The translations under genes were made by a program, and so were the position numbers. From Hydrogenophaga taeniospiralis (lineage in GTDB: Bacteria; Pseudomonadota; Gammaproteobacteria; Burkholderiales; Burkholderiaceae_C), in NCBI RefSeq assembly GCF_020510445.1, contig NZ_JAHBAG010000001.1:1650501-1714500 (forward strand): a DNA stretch of 64,000 nucleotides. The letters run 5' to 3'. Below the pieces are notes generated by a model. That model saw only the letters and a list, made by a program, of their open reading frames with translations. It made no database searches and had not been told where the DNA came from. This document shows positions 1 through 8,550 of this stretch, in pieces (within the stretch, counting starts at the first letter, position 1; the number at the start of each line of letters is the position of its first letter).

Positions 1-41
1 AGCGCCCCCTGACTCTGTCCCCAACCGAATAGGAGATCCAA

Positions 42-1214
42 ATGCAGTTCACCCACGAACACCGCGAAATCCAGGCCACGCTCAAGCGCTACATCGACGA
101 ACACATCAACCCGCACGTGGACGAGTGGGAGGCGGCCGAAATCTTTCCGGCGCACGAGGTGTTCAAGGGCCTGGGCCGGCTGGGCCTGCTGGGCCTGACC
201 AAGCCCGAGGCCTACGGCGGCGCGGGGCTGGACTATTCGTACAGCCTGGCCATGGCCGAGACCCTGGGCCACATCCATTGCGGCGGCGTGCCCATGGCCA
301 TCGGCGTGCAGACCGATATGGCCACGCCCGCGCTGGCGCGCTTCGGCAGCGACGAGCTGCGTGCCCAGTTCCTCGCGCCGGCCATCGCGGGCGACGCGGT
401 GGGCTGCATCGGCGTGAGCGAACCCGGCGCGGGCAGCGACGTGGCCGCCATCAAGACCACGGCGCGCAAGGACGGCGACGATTACGTCATCACCGGCCAG
501 AAGATGTGGATCACCAACAGCCTGCAAGCCGACTGGATGTGCATGCTGGTCAACACCAGCGATGGCCCGGCGCACAAGAACAAGAGCCTGGTGATGGTGC
601 CCTTGCGCGAGGACGGCAAGCTCGTCCAAGGCATCGAGGTGGCGCAGAAGATCAAGAAGATCGGCATGAACAGCAGCGACACCGGCCTGATCTATTTCGA
701 CGAGGTGCGTGTGCCGCAGCGCTACCGCATCGGCGCCGAGGGCGCGGGCTTCGTCTACCAGATGCAGCAGTTCCAGGAAGAGCGCCTGTGGTGCGCCGCG
801 AGCACGCTGCAGAGCCTGTCCAACTGCATCGAATGGACCATCGAGTGGGCGCAGGAACGCAAGCTCTTCGGCGCCACGCTGGCCGACCAGCAGTGGGTGC
901 AGTTCAAGCTGGCCGAGCTCAAGACCGAGGTGGAAAGCCTGCGCGCGCTCACCTATTTGTCTTGCGAACACTATGTGGCCGGTGAAGACGTGACCGAGTG
1001 GGCCACCATGGCCAAGCTGAAAGCCGGCCGGCTCAACAGGCTGGTGCCCGACACCTGTTTGCAGTTCTGGGGCGGCATGGGCTTCACTTGGGAGAACAAG
1101 GTTTCGCGCATGTTCCGCGACGGGCGGCTGGCGTCGATCGGTGGTGGGGCCGATGAGGTGATGTTGGGGATCTTGGCCAAGACCATGGGGATTGCGAAGA
1201 GGGCGGTGAAATGA
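42..1214 (+). CDS. acyl-CoA dehydrogenase (isovaleryl/citronellyl-CoA type)
   Basis: FAD flavoenzyme of 390 residues, the usual length, that would introduce an alpha,beta double bond into an acyl-CoA. The flavin/substrate motif SEPGAGSD is at 126-133, QFWGGMGF at 341-348 and IGGGADEVM at 366-374. At the place where medium-chain enzymes carry the catalytic Glu (IxEGT) there is Gly. A Glu-Arg pair in QEERLW (Glu247) sits where isovaleryl-CoA and long-chain dehydrogenases have their base. This favours a branched or isoprenoid acyl-CoA substrate (inference). An AGGAGA ribosome site precedes the ATG. It is the first of four same-strand acyl-CoA genes. Family is certain, substrate is not. Confidence 0.93.
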   Translation: MQFTHEHREIQATLKRYIDEHINPHVDEWEAAEIFPAHEVFKGLGRLGLLGLTKPEAYGGAGLDYSYSLAMAETLGHIHCGGVPMAIGVQTDMATPALARFGSDELRAQFLAPAIAGDAVGCIGVSEPGAGSDVAAIKTTARKDGDDYVITGQKMWITNSLQADWMCMLVNTSDGPAHKNKSLVMVPLREDGKLVQGIEVAQKIKKIGMNSSDTGLIYFDEVRVPQRYRIGAEGAGFVYQMQQFQEERLWCAASTLQSLSNCIEWTIEWAQERKLFGATLADQQWVQFKLAELKTEVESLRALTYLSCEHYVAGEDVTEWATMAKLKAGRLNRLVPDTCLQFWGGMGFTWENKVSRMFRDGRLASIGGGADEVMLGILAKTMGIAKRAVK

Positions 1215-1230
1215 AGCTGCTTTTCGCGGG

Positions 1231-1371
1231 CCCCCACCCCAACCCTCCCCCAGAGGGGGAGGGCGCAAAGTCCAGAGTCCCCTTCTTTTCCCCTCCCATG
1301 CAGAGCGAGGGAGTCAGAGCAGAACTATCCCTCTTTCTCCCTCCCCCTCTGGGGGAGGGCAGGGGTGGGGG
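1231..1371. repeat. pair of inverted CCCTCCCCC...GGGGGAGGG palindromes (family A)
   Basis: Two copies in opposite orientation: CACCCCAACCCTCCCCC-AGA-GGGGGAGGG on the left, and CCCTCCCCC-TCT-GGGGGAGGG followed by CAGGGGTGGGG on the right. They resemble a bacterial interspersed mosaic element made of two REP-like units. They fill the gap between the dehydrogenase and the next crotonase gene. Transcribed, each copy folds into a 9-bp GC stem, so partial attenuation between the two genes is possible. Confidence 0.8.
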
Positions 1372-1404
1372 CTCCCCCGCCAACACCTCACAGGACAGCC
1401 AACC

Positions 1405-2289
1405 ATGACCCCCTTCCACACCACCCGCCACCAAGACGTCGAACACTGGACGCTCAACGACCCGAGCACCCGCAATGCCCTCAGCGACGCCATGGTGCTC
1501 GGCCTGTTCGAAGCCTGCCTGCGCGCCAAGCAAGACACCACCTTGCGCGGCATCGTGCTCACCGGCGCCAGCGGGGCCTTCAGCGCCGGCGGCAGCCTGG
1601 GCGGTCTCGCCAGCGCCATCGGCCAAGCCTTGCAGCCCGGTGAAGACGACCCGTTGATCGCCATGAACCGTGGCTTTGGCGACGTGCTGCACGCGCTCAC
1701 CGAACTGCCGCAGTGGCTGGTGATCGCGGTGGACGGCCCGGCCATGGGCGGGGGCTTCGGCCTGGTGTGCTGCGCCGATCTCGTGATTGCCACCGAGCGC
1801 TCGGTGTTCGCCACACCCGAGGTCACGCTGGGCCTGCCGCCGGCGCAGATCGCGCCCTTCGTCTGGCAGCGCCTGGGCGACGCGGTGGCGCGTCAGTGCC
1901 TGCTGAGTGGTGCGCGCTGGAGCGCCGCCCAGGCGCAGACGGCCGGCCTGGTGAACACCGTGGTGGCCGACGACGCGCTCGACGCCGCCGTGGCCGACGC
2001 CGTGCGGGCCTTGCGCACCGCGGCCCCGGGCGCGGTGGCCGCCACCAAACAGCTCCTGCACCGCCTGCGCGCCAAGGCGCCCGACCTGCGCACCGAAGCC
2101 GCGATCGCCTTCGCCGCCGCGCTGCGCGGTCCCGAAGCCGCGGCCGGCCTGAGCGCCTTCGCGAAGAAGCAGCCCGCGCCGTGGTTGGATGTACCCCCAC
2201 GCTCCACCGCTGCGCGGGTCGCTGCCCCCCAAGGGGGCGGATCCGGCTTGGGGCGGCCCGGCGCCGGATCGAAGGACGGCGCTGCATGA
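1405..2289 (+). CDS. enoyl-CoA hydratase/isomerase family protein with a repeat-encoded tail
   Basis: Crotonase-fold enzyme, probably hydrating an unsaturated acyl-CoA (AtuE/methylglutaconyl-CoA hydratase-like role by context). Oxyanion-hole segments are GAFSAGGSLGG (57-67) and GPAMGGGFGL (111-120). Glu139 in PEVTLGL is a candidate catalytic acid. The crotonase fold should end near residue 260 (KKQPAPW). The last ~33 residues (PPRSTAARVAAPQGGG and onward) are a translation of a GC-rich intergenic repeat that has been read through, so the tail is unlikely to be functional. The gene runs into the start of the carboxylase gene, leaving 4 bases overlapping, which suggests translational coupling. 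Confidence 0.9.
   Translation: MTPFHTTRHQDVEHWTLNDPSTRNALSDAMVLGLFEACLRAKQDTTLRGIVLTGASGAFSAGGSLGGLASAIGQALQPGEDDPLIAMNRGFGDVLHALTELPQWLVIAVDGPAMGGGFGLVCCADLVIATERSVFATPEVTLGLPPAQIAPFVWQRLGDAVARQCLLSGARWSAAQAQTAGLVNTVVADDALDAAVADAVRALRTAAPGAVAATKQLLHRLRAKAPDLRTEAAIAFAAALRGPEAAAGLSAFAKKQPAPWLDVPPRSTAARVAAPQGGGSGLGRPGAGSKDGAA
2196..2279. repeat. GC-rich repeat with CTGCCCCCCAAGGGGGCG core (family B)
   Basis: CACGCTCCACCGCTGCGCGG is followed by CGCTGCCCCCCAAGGGGGCG and CTTGGGGCGGCCCGG. This is the type of element often found between genes in this group. Here it lies inside the 3' end of the crotonase gene and codes for its extra C-terminal residues. Confidence 0.75.
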
Positions 2290-4304
2290 AAAAACTGCTG
2301 ATCGGGAACCGGGGAGAGATCGCCCGCCGCATCATCCGCAGCGCGCACGCCATGGGCATCGCCACGGTGGCCGTGTATTCCGACGCCGACCGCGACGCTC
2401 TGCACGTGCGCGAAGCGGGTAGTTCGTTCGCGCTCGGCGGCCTGGCCTCGGCCGACTCCTACCTGCGCGTGGACAAGCTGCTCGAAGCCGCGCGCGCCAC
2501 CGGCGCCGACGCCGTGCACCCGGGCTACGGCTTCCTAAGCGAAAACGCCGACTTCGCCCAGGCCGTGATCGACGCCGGTTTCACCTGGGTCGGCCCGCCG
2601 CCGGCGGCCATCCGCGCGCTGGGCAGCAAGTCGGCGGCCAAGGCGCTGGCCCACGCGCACGGCGTGCCCTGCCTGCTGGGCTACAGCGGTGACGACCAGC
2701 GCGACGAGACCTTCATCGCCGAAGCGCAGTGCATCGGCTTCCCGCTCATGGTCAAGGCCGTGGCGGGCGGCGGCGGGCGCGGCATGCGGCTGGTGCACGG
2801 GGCGGCGCAGCTGCTGCCGGCCTTGCACAGCGCGCGCTCGGAAGCCTTGTCCGGCTTCGGCAACGCCGAGCTGCTGATCGAGCGCGCCCTGCTGGCGCCG
2901 CGCCACGTGGAGGTGCAGGTGTTTGCCGATGCGCACGGCCACTGCATCCACCTGGGCGAGCGCGACTGTTCGGTGCAGCGCCGCCACCAGAAGATCATCG
3001 AAGAAGCGCCCAGCCCGGCGGTGTCGCCCGCGCTGCGCGCCGAGCTCGGCCGCTGTGCCGTGGCGCTGGCGCAGGCGGCGGGGTATGTGGGGGCGGGCAC
3101 GGTGGAGTTTCTGCTGGACGACGGGTGGGGGGAGAGCCCTCACCCCAACCCTCTCCCGCAGGCGGGAGAGGGGGCCATGCCCTTTTTCCTGATGGAGATG
3201 AACACCCGCCTGCAGGTCGAACACCCGGTCACCGAGATGATCACCGGGCTCGATCTGGTCGAGTGGCAGATCCGCGTCGCGCGCGGCGAACCGCTGCCGC
3301 TGACCCAGGAGCAGGTGCGGTTCAGCGGACACGCCATCGAGGTGCGCCTGTGCGCCGAAGACGAGCACCACACGCCGCACACCGGCCGTGTGCGCCACTT
3401 CGCCGAACCGCCGATGGCGCCCGGCCTGCGCTTCGACCACGCGCTGGAAACCGGTGCCGAAGTCACGCCGCACTACGACGCCATGCTCGGCAAGCTCATC
3501 GCCCACGCGCCCACGCGCGCCGAGGCCGTGCACCGGCTCGCCCACGCGCTGGACCACACCCGCGTGCTCGGCTTGCCCACCAACCGCGCTTTCCTCGCCG
3601 CCTGTCTGCGCCACCCGGTGTTCGGCGCGGGCGGGGCGCGCATCCCGTTCCTGGCCGAACACGGCGACGCGCTGCGCGAAGGCCTGCGGCCCGCGGCCGA
3701 TGCACAGCGGGTGGCGGCGCTGGCGCTGCTGTACGCGCAGCGGCCACCGGCCAGCGCCCTGGCCTGTCCGTTCCCGCGCGGCCTGCGGCTGGGCCTGGGC
3801 GCCGAGCTGCTGGAACTGGCCGTGCAGGAAACCGCGGGCGGCCAACTGGTGGTGACGCAGGGCGATCGGACCTGGCGCGCCAGGCTGCGGCCCGACGCGG
3901 GCGGCCTGCGCATCACACTCGACGGTGTGGGCTGGGTGGCGCACGCCGTGCCCGTGGTCGGTGCCGGCGGCGCTGCGCCGCGCTGGCAGGTGCAGCTCAG
4001 CGGCGGTGGGGCGGGCGATGCCACCCGCGCCGAACTCTGGCTCGACGACCTGAGCCACACGCCGCGCGAGCGCGCCGGCGGCGCGGGCGCCACGCGCGAG
4101 TTGCGCGCCCCTTTCAACGGCAAGCTCGTCGCCCTGCACGCGCAGGAAGGCCAGGCGGTGCTGCGCGGTGCGCCGCTGCTGGTGATCGAGTCCATGAAGC
4201 TGGAGCACACCCTGGCCGCACCGCGCGACGCGGTGATCGAAAGCCTGAACGTGGCGCCCGGCCAGCAGGTGTCTCCCGGCCAGTTGCTCGCAACATTCGA
4301 ATGA
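2286..4304 (+). CDS. biotin-dependent acyl-CoA carboxylase alpha subunit (biotin carboxylase + BCCP)
   Basis: 672 residues. It carboxylates its own biotin with ATP and bicarbonate and would pass CO2 to a carboxyltransferase beta subunit, which is not in this window. N-terminal biotin carboxylase domain: MKKLLIGNRGEIARR, glycine-rich ATP loop AGGGGRGMR (160-168), ERDCSVQRR (225-233), EMNTRLQVEHP (304-314). The biotinyl domain is at the end, with target Lys638 in IESMKLEH. Odd feature: the two metal-binding Glu (274 and 304; E. coli AccC 276 and 288) are 30 apart instead of 12, because an 18-residue insert encoded by a palindromic repeat lies between them. An upstream in-frame extension exists, but the ATG giving MKKLLIGNRG is the family start. 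Likely a methylcrotonyl-, geranyl- or propionyl-CoA type. Confidence 0.93.
   Translation: MKKLLIGNRGEIARRIIRSAHAMGIATVAVYSDADRDALHVREAGSSFALGGLASADSYLRVDKLLEAARATGADAVHPGYGFLSENADFAQAVIDAGFTWVGPPPAAIRALGSKSAAKALAHAHGVPCLLGYSGDDQRDETFIAEAQCIGFPLMVKAVAGGGGRGMRLVHGAAQLLPALHSARSEALSGFGNAELLIERALLAPRHVEVQVFADAHGHCIHLGERDCSVQRRHQKIIEEAPSPAVSPALRAELGRCAVALAQAAGYVGAGTVEFLLDDGWGESPHPNPLPQAGEGAMPFFLMEMNTRLQVEHPVTEMITGLDLVEWQIRVARGEPLPLTQEQVRFSGHAIEVRLCAEDEHHTPHTGRVRHFAEPPMAPGLRFDHALETGAEVTPHYDAMLGKLIAHAPTRAEAVHRLAHALDHTRVLGLPTNRAFLAACLRHPVFGAGGARIPFLAEHGDALREGLRPAADAQRVAALALLYAQRPPASALACPFPRGLRLGLGAELLELAVQETAGGQLVVTQGDRTWRARLRPDAGGLRITLDGVGWVAHAVPVVGAGGAAPRWQVQLSGGGAGDATRAELWLDDLSHTPRERAGGAGATRELRAPFNGKLVALHAQEGQAVLRGAPLLVIESMKLEHTLAAPRDAVIESLNVAPGQQVSPGQLLATFE
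3137..3172. repeat. palindromic repeat (family A) inside the biotin carboxylase coding region
   Basis: CCCTCACCCCAACCCTCTCCC, then GCAG, then a GGCGGGAGAGGG arm. It is the same element that occurs between genes at 23.5 and 36.6 kb. In this reading frame it encodes SPHPNPLPQAGEG, and the frame is preserved on both sides. Confidence 0.9.
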
Positions 4305-4305
4305 A

Positions 4306-4392
4306 GCACCCCCGCAGCGCTTCGCGCTACCCCCTCAAGGGGGCGGCACTGGCCGTCCGGCAAAGCCGGCCCGGCGGTGCCCTGGGATGGGC
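4306..4392. repeat. GC-rich intergenic repeat (family B)
   Basis: CGCTTCGCGCTACCCCCTCAAGGGGGCGGCACTGGCCGTCCGG continues into CAAAGCCGGCCCGGCGGTGCCCTGGG. Fifty-eight consecutive bases (4329-4386) are identical to the copy at 8377-8434, in the same orientation. Contains short stems CCCCCTcaAGGGGG and GCCGGcccGGC-like arms. Confidence 0.85.
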
Positions 4393-4437
4393 CTCTTCAT
4401 TCGTCGCGGTTCGCGCTCGGCGTAAGGGAGCCACTAG

Positions 4438-5604
4438 ATGAACAGTCCTCAGCCTGACAGCCTCACCCCCAAAGACCGCCGCGCGCTGCTCGACACCGTG
4501 CAACGTTTCGCCACCCAGGCCATCGCGCCGCACGTGAGCGCCTGGGACGAGGCGGGCGAGTTCCCGCGCGCGCTTTACACGCAGGCGGCCGATCTGGGCC
4601 TGCTTGGCCTGGGCTACCCCGAGCACCTGGGCGGCACGCCCGCGCCCTGGGCCGTGCGCAACGCCGTGTCGCAGGCGCTGGCGCGCCATGGCGGCAGCGG
4701 CGGCGTGATGGCCGGCCTGTTTTCACACAACATCGGTCTGCCTCCGGTGCTGGCGCACGGCACGGCGGCGCAGCAGGCACAGATCGTTCCGCCGGTGCTG
4801 CGCGGCGAGCGGATCGCGGCGCTGGGCATCACCGAGCCCGGTGGCGGCTCCGACGTGGCGAGCCTGCGCACCACCGCGCGGCTCGACGGCGGCGACTACG
4901 TGATCGATGGCGAAAAAGTGTTCATCACCTCGGGCATGCGCTGCGACTGGATCACGCTCGCCGTCCGGACAGACGCCAGGAGCAAGGGCGCCAGTGGCCT
5001 TTCCATGATCGTCGTGCCGTGCGACGCGAAAGGCCTCTCGCGCACACCGCTGCAGAAGATGGGCTGGCTCTGCTCCGACACCGCGCACCTGCGCTTCGAC
5101 GGCCTGCGGGTGCCGGCGCGCTACCGCCTGGGCGAAGAGGGCGCGGGCTTTCGCATGGTCATGGGCAACTTCAACGGCGAGCGCCTGGCGCTGGCCGCGA
5201 TGGCGCTCGGTTTTGCCGAGGCCTGCTACGACGAGGCCCTGGCCTGGGCGCGCCAGCGCCAGACCTTTGGCGCGCCGCTGATCGAGCGCCAGGTGATCCG
5301 CCACAGGCTCATGGACATGCGGATGCGCATCGCGTCCACCCTGGCCTGGGTCGATGCGGTGGGCGCCTGGGCCGACGCGGGCGACACCGGGCCGGAATGG
5401 GTGGCCCAGGTGTGTCTGCTGAAAAACCACGCCACCCAGGCGATGCAGTTCTGCGCCGACGCCGCCGTGCAGATCCTCGGCGGCATGGGTTTCATGCGCG
5501 GCACCGTGAGCGAACGCCTTTATCGCGAAGTCAAGGTCCTGATGATCGGCGGCGGCGCCGAAGAGATCATGAAAGAGCTGGCCGCGCGGCAACTCGGCCT
5601 TTGA
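4438..5604 (+). CDS. acyl-CoA dehydrogenase (second copy, distant paralogue)
   Basis: 388-residue FAD-dependent acyl-CoA dehydrogenase. Motifs: TEPGGGSD (132-139), QILGGMGFMRG (345-355), IGGGAEEIM (370-378). As in the first gene of the window, the IxEGT Glu is replaced by Gly, and a Glu-Arg pair in NGERLALA (Glu248) matches the isovaleryl-CoA-type catalytic base. The two proteins differ throughout, so they are not a recent duplication and probably act on different intermediates. GGGAG lies 7 bases before the ATG. Last gene of the rightward acyl-CoA block; a convergent terminator follows. Confidence 0.92.
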   Translation: MNSPQPDSLTPKDRRALLDTVQRFATQAIAPHVSAWDEAGEFPRALYTQAADLGLLGLGYPEHLGGTPAPWAVRNAVSQALARHGGSGGVMAGLFSHNIGLPPVLAHGTAAQQAQIVPPVLRGERIAALGITEPGGGSDVASLRTTARLDGGDYVIDGEKVFITSGMRCDWITLAVRTDARSKGASGLSMIVVPCDAKGLSRTPLQKMGWLCSDTAHLRFDGLRVPARYRLGEEGAGFRMVMGNFNGERLALAAMALGFAEACYDEALAWARQRQTFGAPLIERQVIRHRLMDMRMRIASTLAWVDAVGAWADAGDTGPEWVAQVCLLKNHATQAMQFCADAAVQILGGMGFMRGTVSERLYREVKVLMIGGGAEEIMKELAARQLGL

Positions 5605-5610
5605 AAACAA

Positions 5611-5637
5611 CAAAGCCCCGCTCAGTAGGAGCGGGGC
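5611..5637 (-). terminator. rho-independent terminator for the DUF4148 gene
   Basis: Nine-bp stem GCCCCGCTC/GAGCGGGGC with a 5-base loop. Read on the minus strand it is followed by TTTGTTGTTTTC, so it terminates the leftward gene. It probably also blocks rightward transcripts from the dehydrogenase block. Confidence 0.8.
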
Positions 5638-5676
5638 CGTGGATCGGGAGCCTGCGCACAGCGCAGGGGCTCGGGT

Positions 5677-6045
5677 TCAGCGCGTGGCGGTGAAGCTGCC
5701 GCCCATGGTGGGGGCGGGGTAGCGGCTGGGGTACAGCTCCTTCAGCTTCTTGCCCGACTCGCCGTCGGCCACCACGTCGCCGGTGCGAATGGCTTCGGCC
5801 AGTTCGGCTTTCACCTGTTCACGGGTCTTGCCGGCCGACTGCTCTTTGGCGGGGTACAGGTCGGGGCGGGCCTGGTTGAGCATGAGGCCGCTTTCGTTGT
5901 TGGCGATCATGTTGCCGGTGCGGATGGCTTCGGCCAGCTCGGCCTTCACTTGTTCGCGGGTCAAGGGGCCGTCGGCGGCGAACACCTGGCTGGCGGACAG
6001 GGTGAGGAGGGCGACGGCGATGGCGGAGAGGTGCTTGCGGTTCAT
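5677..6045 (-). CDS. DUF4148 family secreted protein with two tandem motifs
   Basis: 122 residues; exported by a Sec signal peptide (MNRKHLSAIAVALLTLSASQVFA, cleavage near residue 23). The mature part holds two nearly identical copies of REQVKAELAEAIRTGN/D, each followed by an acidic-Gly segment and a LYP(A/S) motif (LYPAKE; LYPSRYPA). DUF4148 proteins are short periplasmic proteins common in Burkholderiales and of unknown function. Start chosen at the ATG with AAGGAG 8 bases upstream; the longer reading frame has neither a ribosome site nor a signal peptide. Single gene with its own terminator, divergent from the response regulator. Confidence 0.88.
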   Translation of the reverse strand: MNRKHLSAIAVALLTLSASQVFAADGPLTREQVKAELAEAIRTGNMIANNESGLMLNQARPDLYPAKEQSAGKTREQVKAELAEAIRTGDVVADGESGKKLKELYPSRYPAPTMGGSFTATR

Positions 6046-6254
6046 GGTGAAACTCCTTGGAGGGCTGTGAAACGGTGGGTCGAATCCTGTTGGAGGGCTT
6101 CGATGGGAAAGCCGTTGTGCCTTCCCTGGGGATGAATTCTTGACAACCAAAACCACGTTTTCCGAACCGCCAGATTACAAATATGTCATCACGCGCTGGC
6201 ACGGCATATGCGACCATTCCAGCCTGATCGGTCAACCCCTTTGTGAGCCCAGCG

Positions 6255-6941
6255 ATGCGTGTCCTTGTCGTCGAAGACGAACCCAAACTGGCGCAGTACC
6301 TGCACCAGGGCCTCAGTGAAAACGGCTACGTCGTGGACGTGGCGCGCGACGGCATCGAAGGCCGCCGCCTGGCCACCGGCGGCAGCTACGACCTGATGCT
6401 GCTCGACGTGATGCTGCCCGGCGTGGACGGCTACGGCGTGCTCGCCGCCCTGCGCGCCGAAGACAGCAAGACGCCCGTGCTCATGCTGACCGCGCGCGAC
6501 AAGATCGAAGACCGCGTCAAGGGGCTGGAGGGCGGGGCCGACGACTACCTCGTCAAACCCTTCGCCTTCTCCGAACTGCTCGCGCGCATGGGCGCGCTGC
6601 TGCGCCGCGGCGCCTTCGCCAGCCCGCAGGCCGCCACCGTGCTGCGACTGGCCGACCTGGAGGTGGACCTCGTCTCGCGCCGCTGCTCCCGTGGCGCACA
6701 GCGGCTGGACCTCACCGCCAAAGAATTCAACCTGCTCGCGCTGCTCACGCGCCGGCGCGGCCAGATCCTGTCGCGCACCACGCTGGCCGAGCAGGTGTGG
6801 GACATGCATTTCGACTCCGACACCAACGTGGTGGAGGTGGCGGTGCGCCGCCTGCGCGCCAAGCTCGACGACCCCTTCCCCACCCGGTTGCTGCACACCG
6901 TGCGCGGCATGGGTTATGTGCTGGAGGAGCGCGCCGAATGA
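6255..6941 (+). CDS. OmpR/PhoB-family response regulator
   Basis: 228 residues. Receiver domain with acidic pocket Glu7-Asp8-Glu9, phospho-acceptor Asp51 (LLDVMLPG), Thr79 and Lys101 (YLVKPF). C-terminal winged-helix DNA-binding domain with the [12 protein letters not shown] helix and [11 protein letters not shown] recognition region. This arrangement is typical of CusR/CopR-like regulators. The ATG giving MRVLVVEDE is chosen; a GTG 12 bases upstream is possible. It overlaps the kinase gene by ATGA. The signal is unknown; resemblance of the kinase to heavy-metal sensors is only suggestive. Confidence 0.92.
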   Translation: MRVLVVEDEPKLAQYLHQGLSENGYVVDVARDGIEGRRLATGGSYDLMLLDVMLPGVDGYGVLAALRAEDSKTPVLMLTARDKIEDRVKGLEGGADDYLVKPFAFSELLARMGALLRRGAFASPQAATVLRLADLEVDLVSRRCSRGAQRLDLTAKEFNLLALLTRRRGQILSRTTLAEQVWDMHFDSDTNVVEVAVRRLRAKLDDPFPTRLLHTVRGMGYVLEERAE

Positions 6942-8347
6942 ACCCCGCCACCGGGCTCGCCCAGCCCACTCCCCAGCCAGCCACAGAGCCCACCGGGCTG
7001 TGCCTGCCCCTGCCTTGTGGGCCGTCCATCGCACGGCGCCTCTCGCGCGCCATGGCCCTGCTCATGTTCGTGGCCCTGGGTGTGCTCAGCGTGGCCAAGT
7101 ATTCGGCCATCGCCATGCGCATGGAGGTGGACCAGCAGACAACGCTGGACGACAAACGCGAGTACCTGTCTCATGCGATCGGGGTTGCCTGCGAAAGCGG
7201 CGAGGCCGGCCTGCTCCAGCGCATGACCCTGTTCGACCCCGTGCGCTCGTCCACCCGCATGCAGCTGTGGCGCGGCGACGGCACCGAACTCTTCCGCGAC
7301 GAGGTGGCTCCGTTCGCGTCCAGCCGCAGTCTGGAATTCGACGTGCCGGCCGAACGCCTGCCCGGCGGCAAGGTGCGCGTCCGGCTGGAAATGGACACCA
7401 CGCACGACCACCGCATCCAGCGCGAGGCCGCCATCACCCTGTTCATGACCACGCTGTTCGGCTCGGCCGCGGCCGGCTTTGCGATCCAGTGGCTGGTGCG
7501 CCGCGAGCTGCGTCCGCTGCTCTCGCTGGCCCGGCAGATGAACGGCATCTCGCCGCGGCGGCTCGACCAGCGCCTGGTGGTGGAACGCTCGTCCGAAGAG
7601 CTCGACCCCTGGGTGGCCCAGTTCAACGCCCTCATGGAGCGGCTGCAGAAAGCCTACGAACAGCTCGAAGCCTTCAACGCCGACGTGGCGCACGAACTGC
7701 GCACGCCCCTGACCGCCCTGATCGGCCAGACCGAGGTGACCCTCTCGCGCGAGCGCAACGTCGAGTCGCTGCGCGACACGCTGGCGTCCAACCTGGAAGA
7801 AATGCAGCGCCTCTCGGCCATCGTCAACGACATGCTCTTCCTCTCGCAGGCCGACCGCGGCGCCACCGCCCGGCGCAGCGAGCCGGTGAGCCTGGCCGAG
7901 CTTGCTCACCAGGTGGCCGAGTTCCACGAAGGCGTGCTCGACGAAGCCGGCCTGCACTTCACGGTGGAGGGCGACGCCCGCGTCGCGGTGGACGCGGCCC
8001 TCGTCAAGCGCGCCATGTCCAACCTCATGGGCAACGCCTCGCGCTTCGCCGAGCCCGGCTCCACCGTGCGGGTGAAGATCGAGCCGCGCACCGACGGGGC
8101 CGCCAGCAGCGAGGTGCAGGTCGTGGTGGAAAACCAGGGCCCCGCCATCGAACCGCAGCACCTGCCCCACCTGTTCGACCGCTTCTTCCGCGCCGACGCT
8201 GCGCGCTGTTGCCCCAATGAAACCCACCACGGCCTGGGCCTGGCCATCGTCGCGGCCATCGCCCGCATGCACGCCGGCAACACCTTCGCCCGATCGCAAG
8301 ACCGCGTGACGCAGATCGGCTTCACGCTCGGCCCGCAGACCGCTTAG
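6938..8347 (+). CDS. sensor histidine kinase
   Basis: 469 residues, cognate partner of the response regulator by ATGA overlap. Two membrane segments (about 38-57 and 166-187) bracket a periplasmic domain of ~110 residues. HAMP-like linker follows ([17 protein letters not shown]), then the dimerization helix with phospho-acceptor His252 ([13 protein letters not shown]), an N-box ([11 protein letters not shown]) and a glycine box (HHGLGLAIV). The linker between N and G2 boxes has an unusual RCCPNETHH stretch rich in Cys/His near the ATP lid. Family as for CusS/IrlS-type kinases; ligand unknown. Confidence 0.9.
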   Translation: MNPATGLAQPTPQPATEPTGLCLPLPCGPSIARRLSRAMALLMFVALGVLSVAKYSAIAMRMEVDQQTTLDDKREYLSHAIGVACESGEAGLLQRMTLFDPVRSSTRMQLWRGDGTELFRDEVAPFASSRSLEFDVPAERLPGGKVRVRLEMDTTHDHRIQREAAITLFMTTLFGSAAAGFAIQWLVRRELRPLLSLARQMNGISPRRLDQRLVVERSSEELDPWVAQFNALMERLQKAYEQLEAFNADVAHELRTPLTALIGQTEVTLSRERNVESLRDTLASNLEEMQRLSAIVNDMLFLSQADRGATARRSEPVSLAELAHQVAEFHEGVLDEAGLHFTVEGDARVAVDAALVKRAMSNLMGNASRFAEPGSTVRVKIEPRTDGAASSEVQVVVENQGPAIEPQHLPHLFDRFFRADAARCCPNETHHGLGLAIVAAIARMHAGNTFARSQDRVTQIGFTLGPQTA

Positions 8348-8354
8348 GACGAAA

Positions 8355-8441
8355 CACCCCCGCCGCGCTTCGCGCGACCCCCTCAAGGGGGCGGCACTGG
8401 CCGTCCGGCAAAGCCGGCCCGGCGGTGCCCTGGGCTGGACC
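8355..8441. repeat. GC-rich intergenic repeat (family B)
   Basis: Starts just after the kinase stop codon. Same orientation and 58-base identity with the copy at 4329-4386. Carries the CCCCCTCAAGGGGG palindrome and the GGCCGTCCGGCAAAGCCGG arm. It stands between the two-component genes and the thioesterase. Confidence 0.85.
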
Positions 8442-8550
8442 GCTTCCTGCGTTGCGGGGGGCGCTCCGGCTGACCTGTGCGCGACACCCGGGCCCGCTCG
8501 CCGCGCGGCCGGAGTGTGTGGCCGCGAGCCGCATCGGCCACAATGGCCCG

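Noticed and set aside
1713..2285. Long in-frame N-terminal extension of the carboxylase gene
   Set aside because: The extra residues are an out-of-frame reading of the crotonase gene. The family start MKKLLIGNRGE at 2286 is clear.
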